A stretch of 6,805 bases of DNA from contig QMNL01000090.1 of NCBI GenBank assembly GCA_003647755.1, positions 1 through 6,805 of the forward strand. The letters are read 5' to 3'. Both the position numbers and the translations under genes were made by a program. Below are positions 6,344-6,805 of the stretch, piece after piece. The DNA comes from Candidatus Coatesiibacteriota bacterium. GTDB taxonomy: Bacteria; B130-G9. The notes beneath the pieces were generated by a model that worked only from the letters and a program-made list of their open reading frames with translations, was not told the origin of the DNA and did not search any database. Within the stretch, counting starts at the first letter, position 1. Each line of letters begins with the position of its first letter.

Positions 6344-6805
6344 AAGAAAATGAAAGGCAGGGCTTGGACGTTCGGGGACGACATCAGCACCGACCACATC
6401 GCGCCGGGGCGACTCTTCCACCTCCGTTCCAACTTGCCGGAGCTTGCCAAGCACGTTCTGGAGGATGCAGACCCCGATTTCGCCAAAAAGATGCAAAAGG
6501 GCGATTTCGTGGTTGGCGGCAGGAACTTCGGGCTTGGCTCAAGCCGGGAGCACGCTCCAACCATCATCAAGATGGCGGGCGTGAGCGCCGTCCTCGCCAA
6601 GTCATTCGCCAGGATATTCTACAGGAACGCTATCAACGTGGGGTTGCCAGTCGTAATATGCAACACCGACAGGATTAAGGCCGGCGACGAGCTCGAGGTT
6701 GAGCTCGACTCCGGAGTTGTTCGGAACTTGACACAGAAGACCGAGGTCTCGTTTGCGCCTCTGCCAAAGGCTATGCAGAGAATACTCGAGGATGGAGGCC
6801 TTCTG
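6338..6805 (+). CDS. leuD: LeuD-family hydro-lyase small subunit, 3' end outside window
   Basis: 156 codons are open to the window end; the family is about 160-170 residues and the visible tail (LPKAMQRILEDGGLL) is its usual C-terminus, so only a few residues are missing. It is the swivel domain that closes over the LeuC active site and largely sets substrate choice. Visible marks, numbered from the ATG at 6338: KGRAWTFGDDISTDHIAPGR (6-25), GGRNFGLGSSREHAP (60-74, the conserved GSSREHA), AKSFARIFYRNAINVGLP (87-104). The specificity loop reads LFHLRSN (26-32) and does not match the YLRT-type loop recalled for homoaconitase. The Cys often found in NFGCGSSRE is Leu66. The start may instead be ATG 6350, which gives the more typical MKGRAW beginning. 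It overlaps the large-subunit gene (ATGA), so the two are probably translated together as a heteromer. Confidence 0.88.
   Translation, partial: MRKKMKGRAWTFGDDISTDHIAPGRLFHLRSNLPELAKHVLEDADPDFAKKMQKGDFVVGGRNFGLGSSREHAPTIIKMAGVSAVLAKSFARIFYRNAINVGLPVVICNTDRIKAGDELEVELDSGVVRNLTQKTEVSFAPLPKAMQRILEDGGLL

Noticed and set aside
6689..6708. Direct repeat GAGCTCGA
   Set aside because: Two copies fall in the same frame of the small-subunit gene and encode the repeated ELE/ELD pattern; ordinary coding sequence.

Overview
This 6.8 kb window is a dense bacterial segment. It is GC-rich, all genes lie on the + strand, and genes are spaced tightly or overlap by four bases. It holds two neighbouring metabolic gene groups. 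The gene content (multi-cluster iron-sulfur flavoproteins, a eukaryotic-like citrate synthase, a LeuC/LeuD-type two-subunit hydro-lyase) suggests an anaerobic or facultative bacterium of deltaproteobacterial character or an uncultured relative. No marker in the window fixes the taxon.

Region 1 (bases 1-3534) is an overlapping three-gene group. It begins with the 3' end of a gene whose product looks like the tail of a cysteine-rich (CCG-type) iron-sulfur subunit with most of its cysteines replaced. Next is a 691-residue flavoprotein with a plant-type [2Fe-2S] domain, two dinucleotide folds, a two-cluster ferredoxin insert and a BFD-type [2Fe-2S] domain. Last is a 387-residue DAO-family flavoprotein. 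The last two match the alpha/beta layout of heteromeric amino acid/amine dehydrogenases (HcnABC, archaeal proline dehydrogenase, opine and hydroxyproline dehydrogenases). A substrate is probably oxidised at the DAO subunit and electrons pass into the iron-sulfur chain of the large subunit. The substrate cannot be read from the sequence.

Region 2 (3535-3714) is a 180-base gap, the only sizeable one. It holds a plausible sigma-70-type promoter, a small perfect inverted repeat just after the predicted start site, and a purine-rich ribosome binding site. No convincing intrinsic terminator was seen in it.

Region 3 (3715-6805) encodes a type I, mitochondrial/Geobacter-like citrate synthase with every expected catalytic residue, then a strong hairpin, then the large and small subunits of a LeuC/LeuD-family hydro-lyase. 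The small-subunit gene runs off the window and lacks only its last few codons. Next to citrate synthase, the LeuCD pair may act as a two-subunit aconitase feeding 2-oxoglutarate synthesis, but true isopropylmalate isomerase, homoaconitase or dimethylmalate dehydratase activity cannot be excluded.

I saw no mobile element, CRISPR array, RNA gene or phage signature. The genes are mostly recognisable metabolism; the points of interest are the gene combination, the degenerate iron-sulfur subunit and the uncertain substrate of the hydro-lyase.
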